Shown: positions 1 through 43,174 of the stretch, in pieces
Numbering within the stretch: position 1 is the first letter of the stretch
Layout: every line of letters starts with the position of its first letter
Origin: Hermodice carunculata
Lineage: Eukaryota > Annelida > Polychaeta > Eunicida > Amphinomidae
Direction of reading: 5' to 3'
DNA: 64,000 nucleotides
Assembly: GCA_964020975.1 (NCBI GenBank)
Contig: OZ026620.1
Span: 77,603,512-77,667,511, forward strand
The notes under the pieces: generated by a model
What the model saw: only the letters and a program-made list of their open reading frames with translations
Databases searched by the model: none
Told to the model about the DNA's origin: nothing
Position numbers and translations under genes: made by a program

Positions 1-1556
1 CGGAAACCACAGTCTACCGACCGACCGACCGACCGACATGTGCAACCACAGGCGCTCGTAACGTTCAGTCAGTCAAGCTTCCGTGCTAATATACGCGGGG
101 GGGGGGGGGAGTTGTGGATTAAGAGGGTGGACCTGGAACATCTGTGCGTTCAATAACCCACATAGGGCCATATCTGCAATAAAATATTGTGTATTCATCT
201 GTGCAGTCAATTATTTGTGCTAATAAGATGGTGGCGGTTGGGCCTAAAACCACAACGTCGTCACATGGAGCTCCAATGTAGAAAGGCATGAAACGAAGCT
301 CACATCTGGACCACCACCCCGCTTCACGTTTAGCATGATTACTCCGTTTCTGAACACACCGACAAGCTGTAACTCAACAGTTTATTCCAAAACTATTTTC
401 TACAGGTATATCACACAGATAATTCATTGAAATCCGCATATATCTACAGCAACAGGCCTATAATTGTCGAAAATGTCATACAAAATCCATTTCGGGCAAA
501 AAGTCCGACATTTCAGCGCCAAATTCAAACGGGTATCTCATCCTGAATCGAGTTCGTTCCGTGACATTAGCCGCATGACAACTGTTCCTAATGGTCAATC
601 AGACCATATTCTTTGATCCACTGGCGTTTTCATCCTATGTTCATTTCAACAAATCGTGAAACCCGACCAAACTTGATTCCGTCAGTGCCTCTCCCATTCA
701 TCCAAGTTGTTTTGCTGCCATAGTTTTGACCGGACACAGACTGGCAGCCCAGCTGCTCTCTGATTGGCTGAAACATGGTGTAACCAATCACAGAGCAGCT
801 GGGCTACCAGTCTGTGTCCTGGCAAAAGTATGGCCGCTAAAACACTTCGATGCATTCGAAAAGCACTGGCGGAATCAAGTTTGGTCAGGTTTCACGATTT
901 GTGGAAATGAAAACAGGATTAAAACGCCCGTGGATCAAAGAATACGGTTGGATCGACGGTTGAGAAGTGTTGTCATACGGCTAATGCCACGGAACGCACT
1001 CGATTCAGGATGAGATACCCGTTTGAATTTGGCGCTGGAATGTCGAACTTTTTGCCCGAAATGGATTTTGTGTGACATTTTCGGCAATTATAGGCCTGTT
1101 GCTGTGGATATACGCGGATTTCAATGGATTATCTGTGTGATATACCTGTAGAAAATAGTTTTGGAATAAACTGGTGAGTTGCAGCTTGTCGGTGTGTTCA
1201 GAAACGGAGAAATCATGCCAAACGTGAAGCGGGGTGGTGGTCCAGATGTGAGCTTCGTTTCATACCTTTCTATATTGGAGCTCCATGTGACGACGTTGTG
1301 GTTTTAGGCCCATCCGCCACCATCTTATTAGCACAAATAATTGACTGCACAGATGAATACACAATATTTTATTGCAGATATGGCCCTATGTGGGTTATTG
1401 AACGCACAGATGTTCCAGGTCCACCCTCTTAATCCACTATTCCCCCCCCCCCCCCAGCGTACATTAGCACGGAAGCTTGACTGACTGAACGTTACGAGCG
1501 CCTGTGTGTGCAACGCTATATAAGCCACCTTCTTCGAAGGGGGGGGGGGCATAAAA
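1..1556 (+). repeat. End of a minisatellite-cored (pearl/HINE-like) element, split by a foldback insertion
   Basis: The first 46 bases (ending in a GACC repeat) and bases 1507-1556 read as one interrupted unit. They begin with CGGAAACCACAGT, run through GACC tetranucleotides, and end in a short palindrome CCTTCTTCGAAGG followed by a G tract and CATAAAAATG. The same order of parts occurs uninterrupted at 50989-51063, where a nine-unit minisatellite precedes it. I infer an old copy of that family whose 3' terminus was broken by the element at 47-1506. Its body lies left of the window. Confidence 0.6.
47..1506. mobile_element. Foldback element, two ~720-bp inverted arms, 16-nt loop
   Basis: Bases 47-767 and 784-1506 are inverted copies of each other, highly similar along their whole length (about 90-95% by eye), leaving a 16-base centre. 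The termini read CACAGGCGCTCGTAACG inward from both ends. The 8-bp sequence TGTGCAAC occurs directly repeated just outside (39-46 and 1507-1514), as expected for a target site duplication. No transposase or other long reading frame is present, so it is non-autonomous. Both arms carry a G/C homopolymer tract near the outer end. The outer arms match better than the inner arms. An 8-bp duplication with very long inverted repeats fits foldback, MULE-like or hAT-like elements; the superfamily is not decided by what I can see. Confidence 0.85.
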
Positions 1557-2079
1557 ATGTAATAGTGATTGCGATATTTGGGCATGTCGAAAGATGCAAT
1601 CCACGACCATGAGGGGAAAACAATGATAAACAAAAGGTTGACACCGTCACAAGAATAATTGCACGGATGGATGATTACCATCTGGTCTGCAAGGGAGATC
1701 ATGCTCTGTTTTATCTTTTATTACTCTGCTTATACAGTAGAAAAAAACACGGATATTGGTCTGTTGAGCAGGCAAGCGGTCACTGCGTGTGTACCTACTT
1801 TTATCCTAGAGACTCAGGTGGCAAAATGTACATTCTTATAAAACGCCTACTTTCATTTGGCTGCCTTTAGGACATAACATGCACAGTTAACATACATACA
1901 AAAACTACTATACATTATATGTACGTCACACACAACAGAAGTTCGGATGTGACGAAACACTAAACAGACTAAACAAGAGGATCATGATGACCCTGTGCTC
2001 AGCTGACATGCATCTGCTTATTTTAACAAAATTATCCCAAAATTTATGCAAACATTCATGCAGTGTGACGATTGGAATA
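1557..2079. other. No gene seen
   Basis: AT-rich DNA between two repeat elements. I see no coding exon, RNA gene or clear repeat here; the 5' edge of the next element may lie in this stretch. Confidence 0.5.
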
Positions 2080-3645
2080 ACATATGTAGAGACCTATCAA
2101 AGGTACATTTCTACAAAGTGTGAGGAGTGTCCCTGTGCGACATCAAAGCAATTGGGTGAGTGGTTTCCGAGATTTTTTAAGATTTGCCTAAAAAAGAACA
2201 AAAAAAAAAAATCATTAAAAAATCCAAAAATCAATCGACCATTTGAACAAACTTGGTAGAGACCCATCCAAGGCACATCCCCACCAAGTTTGAATTTAAT
2301 CTGGCCAAAATCATTTAAGTTATATTCATTTTAAGAAATTCCCATGTTATACTTTCCTATTATAAGTTTTTAAAAGATTTTTGAAAAAAATCATAAAAAA
2401 TCAAGAAATCACTGGAGCATGACCATTTGTATAATCTTAGTAGAGACCTACCCAAGGTATATTGCCACTAAGTTTGGAGTCAATCTGACAGACAGTTTCT
2501 CCAGAGAAGTCGAAAATGTCAATTACCATTAGAATACCCATTGACTGGCATAGTAAGCAATAGAAAAGGTGCATTTACCGATAAGTACCTGAATTGAAAA
2601 AAATCGCTAAAAATCAGGAATCCACAGTAGTGCCACCTTGTGACCAACTTTGTTTGCCCCTTCCACAAGGAACATATCCACCAAGTTTCAGCTTAATTTG
2701 AGTGACGGTCGTGGAGAAGTCAAAAAAAAAAAAAAAATACACAAAAAATAATAAAGAATTAGAAAAAATTCGCAGCGCCACATGGTGAACAAATTCTGAA
2801 CTATGAGTCCCCGGGAGTGTCCCTGTGAGATATCAAAGCAACTGGGTGAGCGGTTTCGGCGAAGAAGATTTTTTTGAGATTTGCCCCCAAAAAGAAAAAA
2901 ATTTTTATAAAATATCCAAAATTCACTGGAGCATGACCATTTGAACAAACCTGTTAGAGACTCACCCAAGGAACATTGACACCAAGTTTGATGTCAATCT
3001 GGCTGATGGTTTCAGAAAAGAAGTCAGTTATATGAATTAACATAAGAGGGCAGTTAGACTTGCATAGTATTTAACAGGAAAGGTGCATTTACTGATAAGT
3101 ACCCCAATTGAAAAAAAAAATCGTTAAAAATCTGGAATCCACTGCAGTGCCACCTCGTGAATAGCTTTGTTTGGTCCTTCTATAAGGAACATATTTTCCA
3201 AGTTTCAGCTTAATCTGAATGACGGTTCTGGGAAAGATGTCGAAAATAGCAAAAACACACAAAAATAACCCCCCCCCAAAAAAAGAATAGAAAAAAATTG
3301 TAGCGCCACTTGGTCAACAAATTAAGAACAAGGAGTCCCTAGAAGTGTTTCTGTGTGATATCAAAGCAATTGGGTGAGCGGTTTCAGAGAACATTTTTTA
3401 AGATTTGCCTCTAAAAAGGACAAAAAAAAAAAAAAAAAAAAAAATCCAAAAATCATTAGAGCATGACCATTTAAATAAAGTTGATAGAGACTCACCCAGG
3501 GTACATCACCACCAAGTTTGAAGTAAATCTGGCAGACGGTTTTTCAGAAGAACTCGAAAATGTAAATTGTGGACGAGGACGGACGGACGGACGGACGACA
3601 GACCCTCAAAAGCGCTCAGCTGACTGACAACTCAGCTGAGCTAAA
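2080..3645 (+). mobile_element. Minisatellite-cored element A (pearl/HINE-like)
   Basis: A block starting with a TGTCCCTGTG..ATCAAAGCAA phrase recurs at about 2129, 2813 and 3341, so the core is two to three diverged long units (roughly 530-680 bp). It is followed by a (GGAC)n tract at 3571-3598 and then a perfect hairpin: GCTCAGCTGA at 3614-3623 and TCAGCTGAGC at 3632-3641 with an 8-base loop, ending in TAAAAA. Core repeats, a GGAC tract and a terminal hairpin are the architecture known from bivalve pearl elements and Helentron-derived HINEs; family membership is inferred from that layout only. No protein is encoded. The left end is not precisely placed. Confidence 0.6.
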
Positions 3646-4559
3646 AAGTCATGTAGAAACATTTAAACCATCCAAATTGGTTCACAAATAATTTCCTTCA
3701 AGCATAAAAAGTGTTTACATGCTCTATATCATACAAAAGCATCGACAGCCATCCTTCGAAAACCTGTTTTCTTTCTTTTTTTCTTTTCTTCTTCTTCTTT
3801 TTTTTTTTTTTTTTGTAGGGTCGTTATTCAACGAGTTACGTGCGTTGAAAGCCGGGACGGAGTTGTCTACCGGGCAGACTGTGGTGTGATGGCCTGTGCA
3901 GCGAGTCACTTGACAGGGACGTTAAAAATAATTGCTTAGTAAACAAATTTTTGTCTGCTTCAACAACGCAGTTCCTTACGTACCAATCAACCCCTAGAAT
4001 TTGTATTGCTGGTGGTATATTCGTGTGGAATCACATATCCCTTATGATTAATTTCGCAGAATATGTGCATTTGGGTTTCACCAGGGTCTATTTCATGGTG
4101 GTATCTATGCATCACTAGCAGATAGAATCAACCATCTCTGTAACCTTAGGTGGATGTCCCCACTTGGTGTATATGGGCACGTTTTATACACTTCACATAC
4201 AAAGTAATCATAACTTTTATATCATACATTTAAGTATGTACTTGCATGTTTATATATGAACTATGTTAGGGCATTGCGTGAAGCCTTGAGATCGGTCGGG
4301 TACTGGGGTAATGATTTTTTTGTTTTGTTGGGGTATCCGGGGCCTGCATTCAAGAAACGGATATCCGAAAAAAAGTGCTTTTCTTGAATGCCAAGTGATG
4401 TAGGCCGGGTTTGCCGCAGTGAGAATGAAGGTTGAAAATCTGCCTTGCGTGTGAAAAAAAAAACAAGAAAAAAAAAGAAAAACAAGAAAAGATGATTTGC
4501 TGTATATCAAATCATTGTGTGTGTCTTCAAAGCATATTGGCACGGCAATGTACAACTAG
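3646..4559. other. No gene seen; T- and A-rich tracts
   Basis: Contains a T-rich stretch near 3775-3815 and an A-rich stretch near 4455-4490. The reading frames across these tracts are low-complexity and I do not regard them as genes. Confidence 0.5.
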
Positions 4560-5495
4560 TCCGTAACATAGGAGTAGAGGTTGGAATTGTATCTCTATCT
4601 ATTATAGCTTTAAAGTTGTTCAAGATTTAAAGTTTTTAATGGTGCTACTTAGTATAATTTGAATTGCTACAACTTCTGTTTATAATTCATTAGGTGCGCA
4701 ACGGGCAACAACCCCCTAGTAGAAGTTGGAATGACATTTCTATCTTTTATAGTGTTATAGATATTCAAGATTGAAAATTTCGAATACTGCTAATTAGCAT
4801 GATTTCATTTGTTACAACTTTTGTTTTTTTATTCATTAGGTTAGCAATGGTCAACAACCCCCTGGTAGAAGTTGGAATAACATTTCTATTTTTTTATAGT
4901 GTTGAAGATATCCAAGATTGAAAATTTCGAATACTGCTAAGTAGCATAATTTAAATTGCTAAAACCTTTGTTTTAGATTCATTGTATGCGCAATGGTCAA
5001 TAAACCCCTAGTAGAATTTGCAATGACATCTCTACCTATAATAGTTTTGAAGATTTTCAAGATTTAAAATTTCAAATGCTGCTAATTAGCTTAATTTAAA
5101 TTGCAACAACTTTTGTTTCGAATTCGTTAGATGCACAGTGGTCAATAACCCTCTAGTAGAAGTTGGAATGACACTCTATCTATTATACTTTTGAGGATAT
5201 TCAAGATTTAAAAATTCAAATGCCCAATTTGCATAATTTTAAGCATCTTCATTCCTGTGCATAAAAAGGCCCAACTCCTTGTATGGAAGTACGATCATGC
5301 CAAGTTTGGGGTTTATATGTATAACAGTGTCAGAAAAAACTGTCGGACAAATTCACTGGTAAAGAAGAAATAAAGAAAGAATTAAAGAAAGGATAACGGA
5401 CCGATGGACAGGCGGACGCAAGCACGCACAGACAAGACGACGACAATACCGTCAACCGACAAGGCCGGGGGGGGGGGGGGGCGGGTAAAAATATC
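4560..5495 (+). mobile_element. Minisatellite-cored element B, ~147-bp units
   Basis: A unit of about 147 bp containing TAGTAGAAGTTGGAATGACA and a TTCAAGATT phrase repeats from about 4573, with copies near 4719, 4864, 5012 and 5157. It is followed by a GGAC/ACGC-rich tract (5396-5452), a G tract and TAAAAATATC. This matches the layout of element A (core units, GGAC-like microsatellite, short GC-rich end, TAAAAA) although the core sequence is different. No protein is encoded. I read it as another non-autonomous Helitron-like (HINE/pearl-type) family. Confidence 0.6.
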
Positions 5496-6720
5496 AAGAT
5501 CAGTAACATAATTTCACCAAGCATGACACACACACATCTTGCGTCCTAATGGTGAGGTGCCCACAACGCATCAAATGTCTCTTACTTGCTATAAATAAAA
5601 ATGACAATTACAGAGATACTACCTTTTTGTTTTGTATCATCTCTAAGGAGGGGATTTTATCCATGCGTGCGTGTGTGTGTGTGTGTTAATATGGTTTATA
5701 GACGGTTAGAACCAAAAACAATATCCCATCCTAGGCACATGACCAGGTCGTTCTCTTTCAACCAATTGGGAGATAAACCACTTGCTCTTTCGCACTTGGT
5801 ATTTCGCTGTTGCTATGATACCCGTGTGCTACATGCGAAACGATGTTGTGCACGATACGACGTCAAACTAACGCATGGATGCAATATTACTCCTTTCTCG
5901 AAGCCAGGAGTTAAAACGCATTTTCAAATCACAAGATGTGAACTTTGATTCCTTTTCCAGGGGCACTATTTTCAGCGCGCCTTCTTAAATTGCGGGATGT
6001 GCGAAACCAGTTTCTCAGACTTAAGAAGGAGAAACGGGAATGCTATTAATACATGGTACATTTTTTGATGCGTTCGACTTAAAAAATGGCGCCAAGCTAA
6101 GTGCTTTTGTTTCTGCGATGACGTAAATTCATTAAATTTTGCTGTGATCTTGTTTTCGCTTAGTTCGCTGATGCATTACAACCGTGAAATTAAGAAAGCA
6201 GTGGAAAAAGTTTTTAATTTAACATGGCATTGATTGGAAAGAAAACTAAAATAGTCTCAGTCAAAGGTCCAAAATGCCAAAACCGTAAAATATAAATGCC
6301 CTTGAAAATAATGTATTCACAGTAGTAAGGTGACTTTTTTAGACAACCAAAGAACAAATTTTACATGGATTGTAGTGAATTATAACGTTTTCTGTCCCCC
6401 GAAAGCACATTTGTCAGTAACGGTTACTTTGGTCGCTCGTCACTATTACCGACAAATGTGTCCTCCACCCATGTGAGATCTTTCATACTGTAAATGTGCG
6501 TTTGTTGTTTCGGGCACTTAACTGAAGTTTAAATTTATCCCCTTGGACAGAGTTTGTATTGAACCTGTTGCAATAACATTGTTATCTCATCCTTTTTGTT
6601 ATCTGCTGACTAAGCGAAAATAAAATATATCGAAAATTAAGTGGATAAAGAATACATCCTCATAACATCATAAATTCACCGCATATTTGTTTTAGGAAAA
6701 CCTTAAGGAAGGACAAATTT
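5496..6720. other. No gene seen
   Basis: Unassigned DNA with a short (GT)n run near 5671-5688. The plus-strand frame at 5601-5948 is open but shows no domain, splice pattern or codon signal that I can support. Confidence 0.4.
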
Positions 6721-6721
6721 T

Positions 6722-6722
6722 A

Positions 6723-6794
<72 letters not shown>
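6722..6794. repeat. (AAT)n microsatellite
   Basis: Uninterrupted AAT trinucleotide array of about 24 units. A similar array at 26619-26739 is the 3' tail of a LINE, but here I see no LINE sequence alongside. Confidence 0.9.
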
Positions 6795-6795
<1 letters not shown>

Positions 6796-7690
6796 TAAAA
6801 AAGAGGCACTTGACTGAAAGCATTAACTACTGGGTACGGCTTTGCACATACATGGGTCCTGTGGCTTCGCAAAAGAGGTCATGGTCACCAAAATGTGATC
6901 AAGTCAAGAATAGGTGTCAAGGTACCAATGGGGTTTAATTTCAGTTTTAGATCACCGGTACTTCATGTGGTATCGTGTTTACAAACAAATGGTGGACGGA
7001 AGGACAAAATGTCTCCAAAATGACATAGCTATTGCTAAGGTACACACGACCCTTTGCTAGTTTAACTAAAAGAAAATCAGTCCATTAACAACCGGAGCAG
7101 TCCGCCTACACAAATGATAAATAAACAATGCAGTCAGCATATCAGTCAGATACTGCAGTCATGAGCCGACATGACGTGCCATCTGCTCTCCCTGAAATTC
7201 AACAGAGCATACCAGATAGGCCTACACCATTCTGCATGGGGGCAACGCCTGTTTCCTGTATCACGTGACATTATCGACAAAAGAATGAATGTGTGCTATT
7301 GGGACGTTACTGCAGTGCCACCTACAGACGACTAGCTTCATCAAAACCATAAGTGCATAATAATACATTGCTTAACGTCATTACATGTATACATTCATTT
7401 TTTGATGTGTGGTTCACTAGTTTTAGCGGTAAAGCTGTGTCAAGAATTAGCCTTGTTTTCTTATGGTTTGTCTTCCTGTATATTCGACACCTAAAAGCTG
7501 GATGTCTACATGTCAAAACTATAACATTATGCAAATACTGTGTGACTTTAACTCTTTCAGTTCAAACTGCGACAAAAATCGAACTGCTTCATACGAACTG
7601 CTCCAACTGTAATCGGGATACTAGATTCATGTTCTTTGTAAAAAGACCTTTAATTTAAGTACCAGCATGCCTGTAGTTACACAGAATATA
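6795..7690. other. No gene seen
   Basis: No supportable exon or element. Short open frames at 7322-7658 overlap on both strands without recognisable content. Confidence 0.4.
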
Positions 7691-7771
7691 ACAGTCCAAG
7701 TCAACAACTTCCCTTGGTGCGTTTTGGGCGCAATGCGCCCAAAACGCGCTAAGTAAAGCTGTTGACTCGGT
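7691..7771. repeat. Imperfect ~38-bp hairpin with perfect 14-bp core
   Basis: GCGTTTTGGGCGCA (7719-7732) and TGCGCCCAAAACGC (7734-7747) are perfect inverted copies separated by one base. The pairing continues outward with mismatches through AGTCAACA (7699-7706) and TGTTGACT (7760-7767). A GTCAACAG-type phrase with a nearby AAGG/CCTT motif also occurs at 34080-34110, 34236-34266, 38947-39012 and 52725-52745, suggesting a dispersed short element. Confidence 0.6.
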
Positions 7772-9373
7772 CCAAAATATAGCACTGAGGGACGTAACAT
7801 AAAGGATGTATTCCCCCTGATTCGCCACGCTTCCATGTTTAAAACGGCATTCCTTTAATCTTTATGTCATACAGGGTCTTTTTCATAAGCATGTGAACAT
7901 TATTTCCCACCTAAATTGAACTATAAACATTTCCCGGCAGTCAATTCAAGTTGTGCTTATATCTTTGTCACCTTCAACACAACTAGCCGCACTCTAATCG
8001 TTTTGTCATGTCATCATCATCATTGTTGCCATGCCACCACTCTCAGTCGGAGGAGTGCTCAGTATCGGCATCATCGTCTTCATCAGCAGCACCAGTGCTC
8101 ATAATCTTCATGTATGGCTTATAGCATCATATTAACCCGCAAAGTGCTAACCAAAGCCATCGCCGCGCAGATGATTAAGCTCTCTGGCGCTAAATGCCGT
8201 AAAAGCCGCGGTCCGCACATATCCAGAATGATGACACTTTATTTTGTTCCAGTACTGGTTGGAAGAAGCGTTGCGATACGGTATGGAGTTTCTGAGCTTC
8301 AAATTTCGTTATCATGCATACGTAACGAGTTATTTGCACTTAGCGGTAAGTTTTGTCGTGTCAAAACTGGAATATTTGGGAAAAACAATTCTCCACTGTG
8401 CATGTCAACTGTATAAACATCGTTTTGTCTTCACCGGCACCCAACCTGCGGTTAATTTCATTCCATAACTTTCGTCACCGTTCCAAATTGTTTCATATGA
8501 CCTTTTCGCATCTTAATCTGACACAAAAATGGCACAATTTTACGCTGTAATCACACAGAAATGACCCATTCAGCGGTCCTGTAGCGTAGACAGTCGCATA
8601 CTGTCTGTTACAGAGCTGGGCAGAAGTAGTAATAATAATATTATAATGTAAAAAATGTGTTGAAAGCCGCTTTTTCTATTGGCCCATGAAACCAAACGTC
8701 AGCGTAAATAATTCACAAAGTCATATGATTATCTGCGTTACATCATCGTTTGCCAATAGAAAAAGGTTTATTAAACGGCGACTGACAGTGACAGCCTTGA
8801 TATAAGATCTTTCTGGCGTAAATGAACCGCACTGAAGTAGCTTTTAGCCAATTGGAGATCAAATAACTGATAAGCGGTAATCTAGATCTTCCATACATTA
8901 TACATGGCATGTGCTTATTCCGAGATAACAGGCTACGGTGCAGTCAAACGAGCGCAATTTTGCCGCATTTTTTGGCATTGTTTTGCCGATTTTCAGCCAG
9001 CAAAGTACTAATTTTGATATCTTTATAAGGCATTATGTTGGTATGGACTGAAAAATGCTGCATTTGGTCAACCATTAACGCTCAAATGATACCTGTTCTC
9101 TCAAGGTATCAGGTTTCATTTGGACTGCAAAACATCGCAGATGACGCAAATGGGAATGTATTTCAGCACTGAGAGCACTCTACAACAGAATAATTGCAGC
9201 TTTTCGAGGGTTACACACTGATGTCAACAAGTTGATGAAAGTTACAGTTGTGGCATCTAGCTTAACAATGTTTATACACGGCCCCTTCAAACATTTCAAG
9301 TGATTCAGCAGAGACAACAGGGGCCATTTAAGTAGCAACAAATTTTCCTCCACAACTATCATATGATATACAC
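7772..9373. other. No gene seen; probable intron or 3' part of the sushi gene
   Basis: If the minus-strand sushi gene continues, this lies in the intron after its last visible exon. There is a 14-bp inverted pair TTTTTCTATTGGC / GCCAATAGAAAAA near 8670 and 8755. No further sushi, transmembrane or stop-containing exon was recognisable here or below. Confidence 0.4.
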
Positions 9374-40917
<31,544 letters not shown>

Positions 40918-40921
40918 TTAA

Positions 40922-42444
40922 CCCTTAAAGGGTCAGGTTAATTTTTCTACCAGTGAAAATAAAAGTAACAATTTTCATTGAACACAGTGCACTAGGACAG
41001 TTTTCTTTGCAGCATACCAAAAGTATATATCGTTGTGATACCTGGAGTGCCAAGTTTCATTATGTGCAACAAATTGCTAATAGTCACGTGACTGGTTGTC
41101 ATGGCAACCACTTTAATCACTAATAAATGGCAAAAAATCATTTAAAATCTGCTAAATAAGAGAACAAAGTATCTCCTCATTTTATGTAAAGCACCCTTTT
41201 CTCAACATATGCATGTTATTTGGATAACTAGAGAAATAAACTTTTAAGTAAACTTTGAAAATAAAACATAGATCATAGGACCTGTTTCCATAGCAACTGT
41301 TAAAATATTGCTTGTACTTGGCTAAAAACCGTAAAAACTGCATTTTTACATAAGTCTGCAAACCGGTAACAGGCAGTTACTTTGCATAACAGAATTAGTC
41401 ACCATAACTGTTCATAGATTATGTTCCAGGTTAAATATTATGTAAAAAAAATGACTGAAATAAAACAACACTGCAGTATTTTTAAGGAAAATTTGTGGTT
41501 TTCCTCCATTTTAATATGTTGCCATGGAAACAAAGCATGGTTGGATCCACAATCATATGTGCCAGGCCTTATACTGATATGTAGTTTGCAAATGTGGATG
41601 ACACCATGCATGTATACAGTGTACATGCAATAATAGTCATCAATTCCAGTGCAAAAGGCAAAGTAGGCCCTCCCTATTGGCTGCCTGTCACAGTCTTTGA
41701 GACTGACAACAATATTTATCATGTATCTGCAACCATGCTCCTCCCTCCCCCCCCCCAAACCCCATGTAAATTCAGTGCATTCAGGGAAACAGTTTAGGTT
41801 TGAATGCAAGGTTCCATAACTGGGCCAAGGCAAAAGGTTTTGTTCATAAAGTTTATTGATAAACACAGGTTTGACAGGGAAACATACATGTATTATGGGA
41901 TACTTGGGAACAGCAAGGGCATTGCGTGAGTCAGTGATTGAGTGAGTGATTGGCTGCAACGAGACTGAATGACTGGGTATGGGACGCACCGTGGAACCAC
42001 ATGCTCCGTTGATATGCTTGGATTCTGTGGGCTCCAGCCCCATTATAAACAAAATACTTACATCCTCACATCCAACATCGACTTCACTGTCCCCCTCCTC
42101 CACATAATCCCTCCCTGCCCACTCCTGAATAAGGTTAATAGCTTCGGCACTTTTATATAATTGACGGACACCTGCAGCTGAACTGGTGCTAGATGCTGCC
42201 CTCTTCGTGACGTCACGCACCTCAAGGGAATCACCAGGGAATCCCTTAACGACAAGCAGGGACGCTAGAGGGAGTGGTATACATAAATAGATCGATGTGC
42301 TTCTTGGGGGAAATACAACAGCTGTCTGTGCACAGTTTAGTGATGATTTATGGGTTGTTTACACAAGTAAGGCTAAGCTAGTGTGAGCCCAGCATGAAAT
42401 CACGTGATTACCGGTCGTTAACGACCGGTCTGACCGTTTAAGGG
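40922..42444 (-). mobile_element. piggyBac-type transposon, internally rearranged, TTAA target duplication
   Basis: The element starts CCCTTAAAGGGTCAGG and ends in the inverted copy CCCTTAAACGGTCAGA, each directly flanked by TTAA (40918-40921 and 42445-42448). CCCTT-type ends with TTAA duplication are the hallmark of piggyBac. A perfect 20-base palindrome ACCGGTCGTTAACGACCGGT (42410-42429) lies just inside the right end. The minus strand is open from 42220 to 41438. Its first ~60 codons (AEAINLIQEWAGRDYVEEGD, then SEVDVGCED) resemble the acidic N-terminus of piggyBac transposases. After GCED a GTAAGT donor-like site follows, and the remaining frame lacks the catalytic DDD domain. At 1.5 kb it is too short for an intact element. 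It is plausibly a deletion derivative. Confidence 0.8.
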
Positions 42445-42448
42445 TTAA

Positions 42449-42882
42449 AAGAAAATATATCAGGGCCAAAAGGCTTTCCTTCGAAACCAATAAAGGGTCA
42501 CCCTTCTGCCCAGTCTGCAATTAATATCAACAGAAACTAGAACTAGTTCAGGAGAAGTACAATAAGAAAATGTGAGGAACCCTAAACAATTCTGTCCAAA
42601 AAGATAAAGGTAATGTAATGTAAAACAAATCCATGTCCATTTCTTTCCTCCAACATGTGGGTAAACACATCTCTGACAGTTTATCCAAAACGAAATTCTT
42701 TAGTTGCTTTCTTCTACAACAATGCAAAATTTATTCTGCATAAGCTTATTTACCCTAAAGTACAGTGCTTCCAGTTTTCTATTATTGAAACTATAAATAT
42801 GACACAAACTGGGGACATTGACGTACTTTAAGACCTACATGTAACTAAGGCTTTTGCTTAATAAAGTACGTTTAGCTGTCAT
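42449..42882 (-). promoter_or_regulatory. 3' untranslated region with AATAAA of the next exon
   Basis: Downstream of the stop codon of the minus-strand exon 43174-42883, an AATAAA hexamer occurs at 42735-42730, about 150 bases after the stop. Spacing and strand fit a polyadenylation signal. No other gene content is seen. Confidence 0.4.
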
Positions 42883-43174
42883 TCAGCAAATACAAGTTCG
42901 TGTCATTTCCTGGACATCAGTGAAGCTTACAGTCAAGTTTGGCACACAGGCCTCTTGTTCAATTCTGGGATTGCTGGTATGTAATAGGAAATCCTCACGA
43001 TTGGTTCTCACATTATCTGAATGATCGTTACCAAGTATATTAAGTTGGTTAACTTTGTCAAGTTCACTATAAGGCTGTTCGTTGACGACACTTCTCTTTA
43101 TTTCCCATCGGTAATCCAATTTCAGCAGCTGAATCTGGTAATTCGGATCTCTTGGCGAGCAGTGCCTTTGCAGT
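42883..43174 (-). CDS. Candidate terminal exon with YSEL tyrosine motif
   Basis: An acceptor TTCGTCCCTTAG leads into a phase 2 exon that stays open for 96 codons to a TGA at 42885-42883. The peptide starts LQRHCSPRDPNYQIQLLKLD and contains NEQPYSELDKVNQ, RTNREDFLLHTSN and ends MTRTCIC. It is polar with scattered acidic and Asn residues, like a cytoplasmic tail. QPYSEL is close to an ITIM (x-x-Y-x-x-L/V/I). A preceding exon may end at 43292 (TCAAG|GTATGA, phase 2, 117-base intron), giving Arg at the junction. No membrane exon was confirmed. It could end the gene that includes the fibrinogen-like exons at 53045-51818, about 8.6 kb upstream. I recognise no family. Confidence 0.4.

Noticed and set aside
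1328-1702. Open minus-strand frame of 124 codons
   Set aside because: It lies in the foldback arm and beyond its end; codon use is random and the mirrored arm does not keep the frame.
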